Below are positions 25,845 through 33,808 of a stretch of 64,000 nt of DNA, piece by piece (positions within the stretch are counted from its first letter, which is position 1; each line of letters opens with the position of its first letter). The position numbers and the translations under genes were made by a program. The stretch comes from Rubellimicrobium arenae (GTDB lineage Bacteria > Pseudomonadota > Alphaproteobacteria > Rhodobacterales > Rhodobacteraceae). The DNA lies in contig NZ_JAFMST010000001.1 in assembly GCF_017916275.1 (NCBI RefSeq), forward strand, positions 186,001 to 250,000, written 5' to 3'. A model generated the notes under the pieces. That model ran no database searches. It was given only the letters and a program-made list of their open reading frames with translations, and was not told the DNA's origin.

Positions 25845-26414
25845 TCAGCGCTTGCGGCGACGGGCCAAGCCCAGACCTGCGAGCGCCAGGGCCAACAGTC
25901 CGCCCGCCGCTGGCACCGGCACCAGGGCGGGCTGCACGTCCCATGAGCCCGTGATGGCGATCGACTCGCTCGTGCGGCTGATCATGTTCTGCAGCACGTC
26001 CGCGGACGGGCAGGGCGTGGTATGGTCCGGCCCCCAAGTGCCGAAGCATTGCGGCTCGACCCAGCGCTCGATCACGATGGCCGACGGCCCGCCCCAGAGG
26101 GCCAGGTCATAGTGGCTGTAAGTGCGGCGGAACTCACCCCAGCCGAAGGGGCCGCCTACCTCTTTCACCTCGACTCCGTCGTAGCCTGTGGCGCGAAGCT
26201 GGCTGCCGTGGCGGCTGAAGCTGTAAAAGTCACCGGCAAGCAACGGTGCGTGGATCGACTTGACATAGCCGCCCGTGATGATGCCGTCGGTCACGGTCAT
26301 TTCAAGGCGGACATCCACCGTCCCGTCGTCGCTGGTCCACGTGTACGTCGCGGCCTGGCCCGCGCCAGCCGCCATCGTCAGCGCTGCCACCAGCGCCGCC
26401 GCCCAAGTCCGCAT
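25845..26414 (-). CDS. Secreted protein with VPLPA-CTERM-like sorting signal
   Basis: 189 aa from ATG 26414, selected because CGGAGGG lies 6 bases upstream and a signal peptide follows at once (MRTWAAALVAALTMAAGAGQA). The C-terminus is VPVPAAGGLLALALAGLGLARRRKR in layout: a VPxPA motif, a hydrophobic helix and an Arg cluster. This matches the VPLPA-CTERM/PEP-CTERM exosortase-type signals common in Rhodobacterales. The middle is beta-rich with two Cys (about 137 and 146) and no family I recognise. It is convergent with the tailspike gene. Host-like rather than virion-like; perhaps cargo, perhaps the first chromosomal gene. Confidence 0.82.
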   Translation of the reverse strand: MRTWAAALVAALTMAAGAGQAATYTWTSDDGTVDVRLEMTVTDGIITGGYVKSIHAPLLAGDFYSFSRHGSQLRATGYDGVEVKEVGGPFGWGEFRRTYSHYDLALWGGPSAIVIERWVEPQCFGTWGPDHTTPCPSADVLQNMISRTSESIAITGSWDVQPALVPVPAAGGLLALALAGLGLARRRKR

Positions 26415-26560
26415 GATGCCCTCCGAGCTGAGTTGCCGGGGACAGTGCATCACGGGTGAGTGTTCGCCTAGAGGGATTGTGGCGAACCATGGGCGGGATT
26501 GTGGCGTTGATCTTGGACCCCCGCTGATGCGGGCCTCATGCAGACGGGGGCGGGAGGGAG

Positions 26561-26595
26561 GCAGCCCCCGGGTATGTGGCCAATCCGGGGGCTGC
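26561..26595. other. Long inverted repeat upstream of the VPLPA-CTERM gene
   Basis: An 11-bp perfect stem (GCAGCCCCCGG/CCGGGGGCTGC) with a 13-base loop. On the + strand it is followed by TGTTTGG. It could be a terminator, an operator for the nearby - strand gene, or a recombination scar. Confidence 0.5.
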
Positions 26596-26640
26596 TGTTT
26601 GGCCCCAGCCGACAGAGGAAGACAGCAGCCCTTGGCATCA

Positions 26641-26680
26641 GACAAAGAACGGCCCCCGAGAGGAGGAGCTCCGGGGGCCG
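26641..26680 (-). terminator. - strand rho-independent terminator
   Basis: A 9-bp stem (CGGCCCCCG/CGGGGGCCG, 26650-26680); read on the - strand it is followed by TTCTTTGTCTG. It would stop transcripts arriving from the right. Confidence 0.6.
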
Positions 26681-26842
26681 AGTTTGCTCACCGCGGGAGG
26701 AGTGGTGCGGTGATCGAAGGGTTTACGGCGGAGGGAGCCACATCGTTCCTGGCCAGCCGGTCCGCTCAGCTTGTGTCCTAGCGGCAAGCTTCGAGATGAG
26801 CAGGGATGCCACCAGATCGGGCAGCTGGTACACAAGCGGAAA

Positions 26843-26869
26843 GAAAAAGGCCCCGCACGAGCGAGGCCT
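26843..26869 (-). terminator. - strand rho-independent terminator with clear T-run
   Basis: A 9-bp stem with one G-T pair (AGGCCCCGC ACGA GCGAGGCCT on the + strand). On the - strand it is followed by TTTTTCTTT. It lies 124 bases beyond the stop of the Rmf-like remnant, the nearest - strand reading frame. Confidence 0.75.
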
Positions 26870-26992
26870 CTGAGGTGCGGATCCGACAATGATAAGATCC
26901 GTGGTTGAAGGGTTGGCCAGCCACTGGTCGACCAACCCCCGCCGCCCCATACACCTTCAGGCAGAGCGGAATCAACTCTGACGAGAAGCGGT

Positions 26993-27118
26993 CTATTCGC
27001 CAGCATAAGGCAGTCGCAGATGCTCCGGCGTCTGGCTCTTGCGCCAGCCCCGGGCCCAGGCCTCAGGAAGTTTGGTCTCGAGCGGGTAATGGTGCTCCGT
27101 TTGTAGAAGGTCGCCCAC
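26993..27118 (-). pseudogene. Rmf/CrpP-like gene A, truncated copy
   Basis: A 41-codon frame whose last 30 residues (HYPLETKLPEAWARGWRKSQ, then TPEHLRLPY) match the intact A genes at 29239-29436 and 33809-34006 almost exactly. The N-terminal WC(N/K)GYAAGRAG half is replaced by unrelated sequence, and the usual C-terminal FEPRRPG is lost to an early stop. It could still start at GTG 27118, so a diverged short gene is possible, but truncation is simpler. Confidence 0.6.
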
Positions 27119-27255
27119 GTGGCTGCGCGGCGATCGAGGGGGCGTCTGCGACTACATTGCGGGTTCCTAAGTGACCGCCAGCGCACCAATGGCCTTTCTG
27201 CCCCCGGGGCACTCAATTGTACCGGTGGCCATCAAGGCTCGCGAGGCCCCGGAGG

Positions 27256-28293
27256 TTACTTTGACGGCTCTGACCTCCGATCATTCAAAGCGTCGATCTT
27301 TGTCACAAGATCCCGTTTGTCACCTTCAAGCCTCCTGATCCGTCGAAGAAGATGAAGCGTCAGCCCTCCAAAGACCTGGATCGTCTGCGTCGTTGACAGA
27401 TCCTGGTGTTCGGCCTGCTGCAGCGGGTTCATGTCCGTAAAAAGTGCGTCGCGCGTCAGGTACTTTTCCGCGACGGCTTGGTTGCTGGCCGCATAGCGCG
27501 CAAGAAGATCCTGGGCCTGGTGGTGCGATAGATACTTCAGGCCCGGGCGGTTCGGGAAATGATCCGACATTCCCTCGAAGATGCGACGCAGTTCGCGCTG
27601 CTCGCCGTAGATGTTGAGCGCCTTGAGGACCATGGTCAGTTCAAAGGACAGGCTGTCGTTGGCGCTCTCGATCTCTGGGGTGACCGTTGCGCCGTCCGGC
27701 CGGCCGACGGCCGTGAAGAAGTCCGACCATAGGGCGGTCCCTTGCAGACCTTCATACGGGCGGACGATGATGTTGCTGGCGCCGAAGGTCGCCGCCCAAG
27801 GCTCCAAAAGCTGGTCGTAATCCAAGCGCCAGGCTTCGTCCGCGATCACCTGATCGGCGGTGGTCTCACGGCCCACCTTGAGGATCTGTCCATACAGGGA
27901 GTCGATCCAGGCATCCTGCCGTCGCAGGTAGACAACGATCTTTGTGTCTGGGTCAAAAAGCTCCCGCAATCGTTCGATGCCCTGGAGCCGGAGCCCGGAC
28001 AGGTCCTCGGAACTGATGATGCCCGTGCCGCCGCCGTTCGAGATCTCCGTCTTGATGAAGTCCACATACGGGGCGAGCAGCGAGAAATCGGCGGAGGGCG
28101 TATGGCGCTTGCGTCGGCCCAAGATGGCGTGAGCCAGAAAGTGGTGGGCTGTTTCCGTGCGGGAGCCGACCACCGCGTTGGGGTCGGGATAGGTGATCCC
28201 CACCCGTTTTAGGTCCTGCGCTGTTCCAGTCAGGGCCTTTTGCAGGAACGTCGTCCCGGTTTTTTGCATCCCGATGTGAATATACGTGACCAT
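27256..28293 (-). CDS. Sulfotransferase family protein
   Basis: 345 aa. The N-terminus YIHIGMQKTGTTFLQKAL carries the 5'-phosphosulfate-binding loop (KTGTT) of PAPS-dependent sulfotransferases. VVYLRRQDAWIDSLYGQ (about residues 123-140) fits the 3'-phosphate-binding strand with Arg and Ser. The C-terminal helix is charged. Family members transfer sulfate to polysaccharide, lipid or other acceptors; the acceptor here is unknown. The gene is isolated between repeat-rich stretches, somewhat less GC-rich than the phage genes, and probably acquired. A surface-glycan-modifying cargo gene is plausible given the tailspike next door. Confidence 0.85.
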   Translation of the reverse strand: MVTYIHIGMQKTGTTFLQKALTGTAQDLKRVGITYPDPNAVVGSRTETAHHFLAHAILGRRKRHTPSADFSLLAPYVDFIKTEISNGGGTGIISSEDLSGLRLQGIERLRELFDPDTKIVVYLRRQDAWIDSLYGQILKVGRETTADQVIADEAWRLDYDQLLEPWAATFGASNIIVRPYEGLQGTALWSDFFTAVGRPDGATVTPEIESANDSLSFELTMVLKALNIYGEQRELRRIFEGMSDHFPNRPGLKYLSHHQAQDLLARYAASNQAVAEKYLTRDALFTDMNPLQQAEHQDLSTTQTIQVFGGLTLHLLRRIRRLEGDKRDLVTKIDALNDRRSEPSK

Positions 28294-28897
28294 TAGGACC
28301 TTTCGTTCATCCGCGTCATCGCGCCACTCGCCTCGTTTCTGGCCCGTTCAGGATCGGAAGTCTGTGCCCGGGACAGGGCCGCACCTCAGCCATGGGCGGC
28401 GGGGCCAAGGTCGTGACGAACGGCTGGGCTCTCGGCCCGGAGCTTCGTCGGCGTGGGCTCGCACCACCGCCTCCGGGCGGGGCGAGGGCAGGGTGGCGCG
28501 TTGACACAGCCCGATCCTTTCATGGCCGAGGAACCAAGCCCATCGAACAAGGAGAGAGGCGCGATGTTCCCCGCGGTTGGCTGACAATGGAGAGAGGCTG
28601 TCCCTGCAACGTCTCGCCCTGAGCCGTCCATCTGTGTGCACTCCGCTCCGAAATCCTGGGTCGGCTCGTGTAGGAGGCCGCCCATCGCGGCGGACGTGAG
28701 CTTTTCTTCCACGTGATTGTTTATCCTAGGCTATCGCTCTGATACCTCTGTCGGCGTACCAAACCGGCATCAAAGGGCCGTCCGCTTCAGTTCGCGTGCT
28801 CCCGAGTGGTCGGTTTGGGTCGAGGGCTGTTCCGATCCGGGTCATGTACCGTTGGATCGCGCCGGATGCGGCTGAGGCTGAGGAAGGGGACTGACCT
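28294..28897. other. Intergenic stretch with a partial copy of the hairpin repeat
   Basis: About 600 bases without a gene I can support on either strand. Positions about 28700-28860 align with the repeat found between genes B and A (the ACGTG...CCCGAGTGG core at 28710-28810), but without its strong hairpins. The part nearest 28294 would hold the sulfotransferase promoter; no clear -35/-10 pair is seen. Confidence 0.55.
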
Positions 28898-29077
28898 ATG
28901 ACAGACTATGTACCCAACCCAGGCAGCCCCGAGGCTGTTGCCCACGGCTGCACCTGCTCTGTTGAAGACAATCGAGGTGGCGCCGGAGCGGTAGATCCGA
29001 AGGTGGATTTCTGGGTGGACCCTGACTGCCCGTTGCATAGCTATGGGTGGCTGGAGCCAGTCGACGAAGACGCGTAG
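28898..29077 (+). CDS. 59-aa Cys-rich small protein, possible zinc-binding
   Basis: A + strand gene with an excellent AGGAAGGGG ribosome site 8 bases before ATG. The product starts MTDYVPNPGSPEAVAHGC and contains CTC (residues 18-20) and a later DPDCPLHSYGW, giving a CxC...CxxH set that could bind zinc. It ends in the acidic VDEDA. The N-terminal pattern recalls small proteins of phages and prophages. Function unknown. It is the only + strand gene in this otherwise - strand region. Confidence 0.65.
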   Translation: MTDYVPNPGSPEAVAHGCTCSVEDNRGGAGAVDPKVDFWVDPDCPLHSYGWLEPVDEDA

Positions 29078-29238
29078 CCGGCCCCCGAGCCGACGTACCC
29101 AGGAACCGAACGGGCCAGCCTTGGTTCTGACCTAACTCCAAGTCAACCGCCGCGCAGTCTCAGGCTGCATGCCAGAGCTACTTGGTTATGCAAGCTGAAG
29201 CCGATGCCCGCATTGTGCGACTTGGAGAGATCCTGACG

Positions 29239-29436
29239 TTACCGTTCGAGCCCCGGCCGGCGAGGTTCGAAGTACGGCAGCCGCAGATGCTCGGGAGTCT
29301 GGCTTTTGCGCCAGCCTCGCGTCCAGGCTTTGGCGAGCTTGGTCTCAAGCAGGTAGGGGTTCTCCAGGGCCAGGTGGCCTGCCCGGCCCGCCGCGTACCC
29401 ATTGCACCAGGCGTCGAGGGCGGTGTCCTGGGTCAT
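29239..29436 (-). CDS. Gene A1: Rmf/CrpP-like small protein
   Basis: 65 aa from ATG 29436 (MTQDTALDAWCNGYAAGRAG). The pattern WCxGYAAGRAG...ENPYxLETKLAKAWTRGWRKS resembles the ribosome modulation factor/CrpP fold (short helix, Gly-rich turn, NPY, WxxGW). Ribosome modulation factor hibernates ribosomes; CrpP-type proteins are small modifying factors. Which, if either, applies is open. The frame is open further upstream, but the paralogue at 33809 starts at the same residue. Its neighbours B1 and C1 lie upstream on the same strand. Confidence 0.7.
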   Translation of the reverse strand: MTQDTALDAWCNGYAAGRAGHLALENPYLLETKLAKAWTRGWRKSQTPEHLRLPYFEPRRPGLER

Positions 29437-29559
29437 CGCGGTCTCACGGGCTGCACCGCAGAACCAACCGGCTTGCCTCGTTCCGTTTCCTGAGCCGGAC
29501 TGTTCTTGGATCAGATCATAGACGGACCAGTGCTGTTCTAGTAGTTGTGCCCTACGTGG

Positions 29560-29723
29560 CTGCACAATCCTGGGTTGTTGTTCCGAGCGCTCAGGGGCGG
29601 CCGTGCGGATACCGAGGGGGCGTCCGCGACAGCATCACGTGCCCCCAAGTGGCCGGTCCGGGTCGAAAGCTGTTCTGATCCGTGACATGCGCCGTTGGGG
29701 GCGCGGTGGCCGCGACGCCCCCA
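29560..29723 (-). repeat. Hairpin repeat, copy R2
   Basis: An intergenic repeat between genes B1 and A1. It contains a GGGGGCG...GTGCCCCC inverted pair (from about 29616) and, 82 bases later, a tight hairpin (GGGGGCG/CGCCCCC with inner CGG/CCG, 29697-29722). The same arrangement with the same spacing occurs at R3 and R4. The hairpin lies about 50 bases past the stop of gene B, so it may terminate it. Confidence 0.65.
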
Positions 29724-29773
29724 CTTGCCCGATCAGCCGAACTGATGGTGAGGCCACGCCCCCAGTGCCAGCG

Positions 29774-30079
29774 TCAGCTTTCGTCGTTGCAGGACCCCCC
29801 TACGGCCGCGCCATGCAGCTCGGTCGCGCTCGTTCTCTGGACTTCAGCTTGGCGCAGGCACTGGCGCAGCGTCTCGCTGGCTGTGGCTACGATCCCCGCT
29901 TCCTGCAGGTGCGCGCCCACATCCAGATAAAAGTTTAAAAAGCCCGGACGGGCGATGCACAGCCGGGGCTTGGCTGCTTGCAGCCCTTCGGGATGCGCCA
30001 GGCTGGCCGAGACCGTGGTCTCGGGGTACTCGCGGCGGAGGTTCGCAGCCACTGCCGCGGCGAGGTCGTCCAAGGTCAA
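29774..30079 (-). CDS. Gene B1: small protein of unknown function, duplicated
   Basis: 101 aa. It begins MTLDDLAAAVAANLRREYPE, has the core PRLCIARPGFLNFYLDVGAH and continues LQEAGIVATASETLRQCLRQA. This core is conserved with B2 at 34554, where synonymous and conservative changes dominate, indicating that both copies have been under selection. One Cys in the core is shared. No family recognised. Confidence 0.68.
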   Translation of the reverse strand: MTLDDLAAAVAANLRREYPETTVSASLAHPEGLQAAKPRLCIARPGFLNFYLDVGAHLQEAGIVATASETLRQCLRQAEVQRTSATELHGAAVGGSCNDES

Positions 30080-30187
30080 GGTTGTTCACTCCGGAAGAGA
30101 CGGTGCCGCAAAGGACAACACCGGGAGGGCGTCACGCCAGCAGCCCGACTGCAAGACGCGGCTGGCGCGCCGCCCGCTACCACCTCC

Positions 30188-30400
30188 TCACGCCAGCCTC
30201 CAGCCCTTCGCTTCGCTATCGACCTCCACCTGCAGCCCGAAGAGCACCGATCCGGAGATGTCCCAGAGGCCGATCCCGGACCGGCTCAGCGCGGTGTAGC
30301 TGAAGCGGTCCAGCACGACAGACCGCGGGCGCTCCCCCCGGGCCTGCGCCGCGTTGCGGGCCCTCAGAATGTCATGGGCGAGTTCAATGGCGGAGGTCAT
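30188..30400 (-). CDS. Gene C1: small protein of unknown function, duplicated
   Basis: 70 aa: an N-terminal helix (IELAHDILRARNAAQARGE), then VVLDRFSYTALSRSG and a beta end VLFGLQVEVDSEAKGW. It is paralogous to C2 (34956) and, more distantly, to the 84-aa gene at 38523, which keeps the helix, the strand and a final W. It lies 108 bases upstream of gene B1 on the same strand and just after a hairpin terminator. Confidence 0.68.
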   Translation of the reverse strand: MTSAIELAHDILRARNAAQARGERPRSVVLDRFSYTALSRSGIGLWDISGSVLFGLQVEVDSEAKGWRLA

Positions 30401-30423
30401 AGGGCAATTGGGGTCCTGGCTGC

Positions 30424-30461
30424 GTCACGAAGAAGGCCCGCCGCCTGCGGGACGGCGGGCC
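30424..30461 (-). terminator. Terminator hairpin upstream of gene C1
   Basis: A 9-bp perfect stem (GGCCCGCCG/CGGCGGGCC). On the - strand it is followed by TTCTTCGTG. The equivalent hairpin at 35204-35229 differs by one base pair changed on both sides (C-G to T-A), so pairing is conserved. Confidence 0.7.
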
Positions 30462-30718
30462 ATGTCGGTCGCTCCCCAGTCAAGGGAGTCCGACCTGCCG
30501 GGGTTTTCGGAGAGGGCGGCACTGTCCGGCTGATCCGCCGCAGCCGAGGGGTGACTGCGCGGCGACAGTGATGGGCGTTCTGGGCCTTTGTTGGGCAAGA
30601 ACGAGATAATCAGGGGCAGGGTAGGGGTAAGTCTGTGTCGGCCTCACCCTGAGGGTCGGGCCTAGGCCGACGACAAAGCCAGGGTAGGGCTCTGACGTCG
30701 CTTCCTCGGCAGCTAGGA
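30462..30718. other. Remnant of the CxxC small gene, first cassette
   Basis: The - strand sequence at about 30480-30560 matches the 3' part of the 48-aa CxxC gene at 35273-35419 (RLRRISRTVPP versus RLRWISRTVPPF). The second Cys codon of CxxC and the stop codon are lost, so the frame runs on to 30402. It is probably a broken copy. Nothing else is supported here. Confidence 0.45.
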
Positions 30719-30862
30719 TTACAAGATCAGAGCGAGGAGCCAGAGCCGCAGGACCGCCACGACACCGTACCAGATCCCCAGATGGACGATCAGAACGCCC
30801 TTGGGAGCCCATACCTCGGCAGCCGCTATGACAAAGCCGCAGACGATAAGGTACGTGATCAC
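30719..30862 (-). CDS. 47-aa two-helix membrane protein
   Basis: From GTG 30862: VITYLIVCGFVIAAAEVWAP, then KGVLIVHLGIWYGVVAVLRL and LLALIL. Two hydrophobic helices are separated by a short polar turn. The frame is open upstream to a TAG about 36 bases away without ATG, so the start is uncertain and the gene may be 5' truncated. No ribosome site stands out. Confidence 0.4.
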   Translation of the reverse strand: MITYLIVCGFVIAAAEVWAPKGVLIVHLGIWYGVVAVLRLWLLALIL

Positions 30863-31015
30863 GACCGGATCCGGTCCTAGCTGCCCGAGGTGGAGCAGTA
30901 GCTAGCGTGGGCGTAGCTCTGGACTAGGACCGGACGGCGCGTGGAAGTTCCTACGAGGACTGAGATCAAGGGCCTTCTGTAGGCAATGGACGGCCTCGGG
31001 GTCCGAGCTTTGCCT

Positions 31016-31052
31016 CGTTAAGAAGCCCTCGGGGCCATTGTTGTCCGAGGGC
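31016..31052 (-). terminator. - strand terminator
   Basis: An 8-bp perfect stem (GCCCTCGG/CCGAGGGC, 31025-31052); on the - strand it is followed by TTCTTAACG. It lies 53 bases past the stop of the frame at 31105-31437 and supports that frame being transcribed. Confidence 0.6.
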
Positions 31053-31104
31053 CGATCGGCTGCCGCCCATGCCCGTGGGCGGGCGCCTCATGGTTCATCC
31101 GCCC

Positions 31105-31437
31105 TCAGCTGGATGTGAGGCCCCCATCACGGCGGCATGGAAGCGGCTTGGGGGACCGGACGAGGGGGGCTGGCATGAGGTTGAGCAGAAAGGTCCGCCA
31201 AGCCGAGGGCGGAAGCAGCTCAGAGTGGGGCGGCGTCGCCGCTTCGGGATCGAACGCGTGCACCATGGCCCGCTGACCCAGAAAAACGCGACGTTCCATG
31301 CTGCGATAGTCGCAGGCCCAGTAGACCCCGAAGGCGCTGCGGAACTCTCCCAGGTAGCGATGCTCCAGCCGCACGAAGCCCTTCGTGACTAGGGTCGTCT
31401 TCGCCGAAGGTCTTCTTGCAAGGGTCACGCGTGCCAA
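31105..31437 (-). CDS. Hypothetical protein
   Basis: 110 aa with a protein-like middle (FVRLEHRYLGEFRSAFGVYWACDY, shown here only in part: GFVRLEHRYLGEF and YRSMERRVFLGQRAMVHAFD). The C-terminal Pro/Leu-rich end is less convincing. No family is recognised. A terminator follows on the same strand. Start codon uncertain. Confidence 0.38.
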   Translation of the reverse strand: MARVTLARRPSAKTTLVTKGFVRLEHRYLGEFRSAFGVYWACDYRSMERRVFLGQRAMVHAFDPEAATPPHSELLPPSAWRTFLLNLMPAPLVRSPKPLPCRRDGGLTSS

Positions 31438-31716
31438 TCTGTCCTCCCTGATTCATGCATGAACACGGCCGGTTATCCTCCCCGCCGGCCGGCGCGACGG
31501 TGCGTCCAATAAGTTCTGATGCTTTGGCCGGCCTGAACAAGCCTGGCGCTGGCAACAATCCGTCACGTCTGGATTGCGGAACCAACTCGGGGCACGTGCA
31601 TTCATAGTGCTTTCGTCCGCCCCTCGGTGGGTGGGCTGGGACCATCGCGGCGCGGCGGCTGCGAAGCCCTCACTCGCTAGGTCAATCCCCAAGTTCCCCC
31701 GCTGACCGCCTTGCGC
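31438..31716. other. Intergenic stretch, nothing supported
   Basis: No gene, repeat copy or convincing hairpin is seen in these 279 bases apart from short GC palindromes (CCGGCCGG near 31490). Promoters for the gene to the left would be expected here. Confidence 0.5.
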
Positions 31717-31935
31717 TCAGCTTGCCCAGCGCTCGCGACAGGTCATCTCTGTACTCGCGCAGTCCTGCAGATCCGCCTGAAACTGCTCCAGGCGCTGGCG
31801 GGCCTGGCGCAGGTCCCCGCCCTCCCGGCGCAGCTTCCGCACCAGCTGGTCCTGGCGGGCGTAGTAGGATCTGACCTCGTGAACACGCGAGGTGGCCCGG
31901 GCAAGGTGGGCTGTCAGCGTGCGTTCATTGTCCAT
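31717..31935 (-). CDS. Small coiled-coil protein
   Basis: 72 aa starting MDNERTLTAHLARATSRVHE, chosen because upstream sequence in frame overlaps the DUF6894-like gene. Almost the whole protein is a charged helix (QDQLVRKLRREGGDLRQARQ), with two Cys at the end (DCASTEMTCRE). Possibly the partner of the gene just upstream; function unknown. Confidence 0.58.
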   Translation of the reverse strand: MDNERTLTAHLARATSRVHEVRSYYARQDQLVRKLRREGGDLRQARQRLEQFQADLQDCASTEMTCRERWAS

Positions 31936-31991
31936 GGTGCCCTGAACCGGGCAGGTCGGGAGTTGTTCCCGGGTTGCGTAGATCTCTGCCC

Positions 31992-32225
31992 CTAAGGCCG
32001 GGCCATCGAGCCTCGGATGCTGACCGTGCAGAGGGTCGCGCCCAGCTCGTCGGTGACATGCACCTGCCATTCGGGTGTGGTCCAGAACGCGCCATCCGCC
32101 TCTTTCAGCACCTCTCCCGCGAGCCTGGCGGCTTCGGCGCGGGCCTCGATCGGACCGGAGAGCTCGATGCCGACCTCGTCGGGAGCGGATCCATCGCCCC
32201 GGACGTCGAAGTAGTAATGCGGCAT
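31992..32225 (-). CDS. DUF6894-like small protein
   Basis: 77 aa from ATG 32225 with the pattern MPHYYFDVRGDGSAPDEVGI, then RAEAARLAGEVLKEAD and WQVHVTDELGATLCTVSI. This is the layout of the DUF6894 family, small beta-alpha proteins common in Alphaproteobacteria with no known role. It precedes the coiled-coil gene by 56 bases on the same strand. Confidence 0.72.
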   Translation of the reverse strand: MPHYYFDVRGDGSAPDEVGIELSGPIEARAEAARLAGEVLKEADGAFWTTPEWQVHVTDELGATLCTVSIRGSMARP

Positions 32226-32347
32226 AAGGCTTCCCTTCCCGCCCCGAACACGCCGGCGAGCAAGATGTTCCCAGGTGCTAGCCCCAACGGAACCAAGCTG
32301 TCCCAGTGGAAAGTGGAGGCAGGGAACCAAATCCCGGCCGAAAGTGC

Positions 32348-32542
32348 CTATCCAGACTGCGACGAGCCCGCCTGAGACTGAGCCAGCAGATCCAAGAGGA
32401 GCTGGAAGCGCAGGTCCCCTCCGTGATGCTCGGGGAGCGGGTAGGCCTGGCGCAGGCAGGGCAAGATGCTCTCCGTCGCGGATCCCCTGCCTTCGCTAAA
32501 ACCATTAGGCACGAAGGCGTGGGGGTAGTTGGTCAAACTCAT
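32348..32542 (-). CDS. Gene D: small protein with a decayed second copy
   Basis: 64 aa from ATG 32542: MSLTNYPHAFVPNGFSEGRG, core ESILPCLRQAYPLPEHHGGD, then LRFQLLLDLLAQSQAG. The core recurs at 35660-35790 with two in-frame stops. Length, start and function are uncertain; the conserved match between copies is the main support. Confidence 0.45.
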   Translation of the reverse strand: MSLTNYPHAFVPNGFSEGRGSATESILPCLRQAYPLPEHHGGDLRFQLLLDLLAQSQAGSSQSG

Positions 32543-33294
32543 GATGTCCCAATCGGAAGCCGGCACCATCTTACCCAACCTCCGATGAGAGAAGATCGTT
32601 CTACTTACCTCAGGGAAATGATCGGCGCCGATGGGCCCCAGCAATCCCAGAAACACAGAACCCCGCCAGACTAGGATGTGCCTGGAGCGATTATAGCGAG
32701 GAAGGCTGCCCAGGAGGCGGAAGCCCAGGCAGCCTTTCGGGATCCCGTGTATCGGCACTGAGGCTCCGATGTAGTGTTAGGTTACCTTCCCGCCGGAGTG
32801 CGAGCCCATCGATAGGTTAGGTGCCACGCCCCCGACGCCCAATGGCGGCGAAGATCACAGAGGCGATGATCTCGGCCTCCGCATGAGCGTCCATGCCGTC
32901 CAGTGTGCGAAAGTCGTCAGCGGGACCCGCCCCGTCGTCAGGCCAAACAGGATTTAGCACTTCGCCGACGAGGACCGCAGCTCCTTCGTTACGCCAACCC
33001 TGGAGGCTTCAGTCGTCCATTCTGGCATGGATCGAGGCATTGAGAGCGCCCAGGGTGCAGGCTCCGGAAACTGCCATCGTCCGCCTCCATGTTGGGCTGG
33101 CCCCTTAGAGATGGGTGCTCCCGAGGGGACGGCGGCAAGCCTCGCTCAGGATCGTAGCTCGCCACCTTCACGCAACCCCCGCGCACGGCCGAAGTTCCAG
33201 GTGGGTAGAACGACTTGCCCAAGCCGGCCTAGTGCGCAGACTCTGACCACAGGCGACGCTATTGCCCGTACCAGGGGAGAGGCTTGCCTTCGCC
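32543..33294. other. Sparse stretch with one short reading frame
   Basis: Apart from the 47-codon frame annotated at 32817, nothing convincing is seen in these 750 bases. A second short - strand frame (MAVSGACTLGALNASIHARM, ending near 33015) directly precedes it and may be part of the same broken gene. Confidence 0.45.
32817..32960 (-). CDS. Short acidic protein or gene fragment
   Basis: 47 codons from GTG 32960 (VLNPVWPDDGAGPADDFRTL, then DGMDAHAEAEIIASVIFAAI). A GGCGAA ribosome-like site is present. The end is helical and hydrophobic. The frame is open upstream to a TGA near 33015, after which another frame continues with similar composition, so it may be a fragment of a longer gene. Confidence 0.3.
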   Translation of the reverse strand: MLNPVWPDDGAGPADDFRTLDGMDAHAEAEIIASVIFAAIGRRGRGT

Positions 33295-33627
33295 TTAACC
33301 CGCCTGAGCAGACAGGTGATGCTCCTTAGAGGGCCCGGGGTCGCCTGGGTCATTCGCCGCGACCCCTGTATTCCCCGTGCGGGCCGTCACAGCCAGTCCA
33401 AGCGCCCGCACGAGCCGGAGCAGGACCGGGAGGGGCATGGCAGCAATGTCCGCTGGCCGCAGCTGATCGGTCAGATGCTCCTTGGCTGTTACTCGACCGA
33501 TGCACCGCAGGGCATGCGCGATGAAGGCTGGGTCGCCCGTCTCGAGGGCGTCGGCCAGAAGGTCGGCCTGCGTCTCGGCCGTGGGAGCAAGCTTGCTCGC
33601 ATCATAAGGATAGCCGCGGAGGGGCAT
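33295..33627 (-). CDS. Putative addiction-module antidote protein (HigA-like)
   Basis: 110 aa. Residues about 18-80 resemble the addiction module antidote family: ETQADLLADALETGDPAFIA, HALRCIGRV, then PVLLRLVRALGLAVTA at the dimer helix. The usual helix-turn-helix between these is altered (TAKEHLTDQLRPADIAAMPL), so DNA binding may be weakened. No toxin (HigB/RelE-like) frame is visible nearby, so it is an orphan or remnant. Confidence 0.55.
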   Translation of the reverse strand: MPLRGYPYDASKLAPTAETQADLLADALETGDPAFIAHALRCIGRVTAKEHLTDQLRPADIAAMPLPVLLRLVRALGLAVTARTGNTGVAANDPGDPGPSKEHHLSAQAG

Positions 33628-33808
33628 GGCCTAAAACCCAGATACTCAGCAGGTTCGGGATGTTGGGACCGAACCGAATTGGTCGACCCCGCTGATCTCC
33701 TAACCTGCGGCCGAATTTGCTGCAATCTAAGATTGCGCGTCTAAGCAACTTAGTTGTGCAGGCCGAAGCCGGTGCTCGCCTTTTGTGCGACGTGGAAAGT
33801 TCTTGGCG

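Larger units (their letters stand above)
26415..26992. other. Gene-poor stretch with three strong hairpins
   Basis: No convincing gene is seen in these 578 bases. A short - strand frame ending at 26723 (36 codons from GTG, LPDLVASLLISKLAARTQ) is the only protein-like stretch and has no ribosome site. The region holds three GC-rich hairpins annotated separately, two of which look like terminators for - strand transcription coming from the right. Confidence 0.6.
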
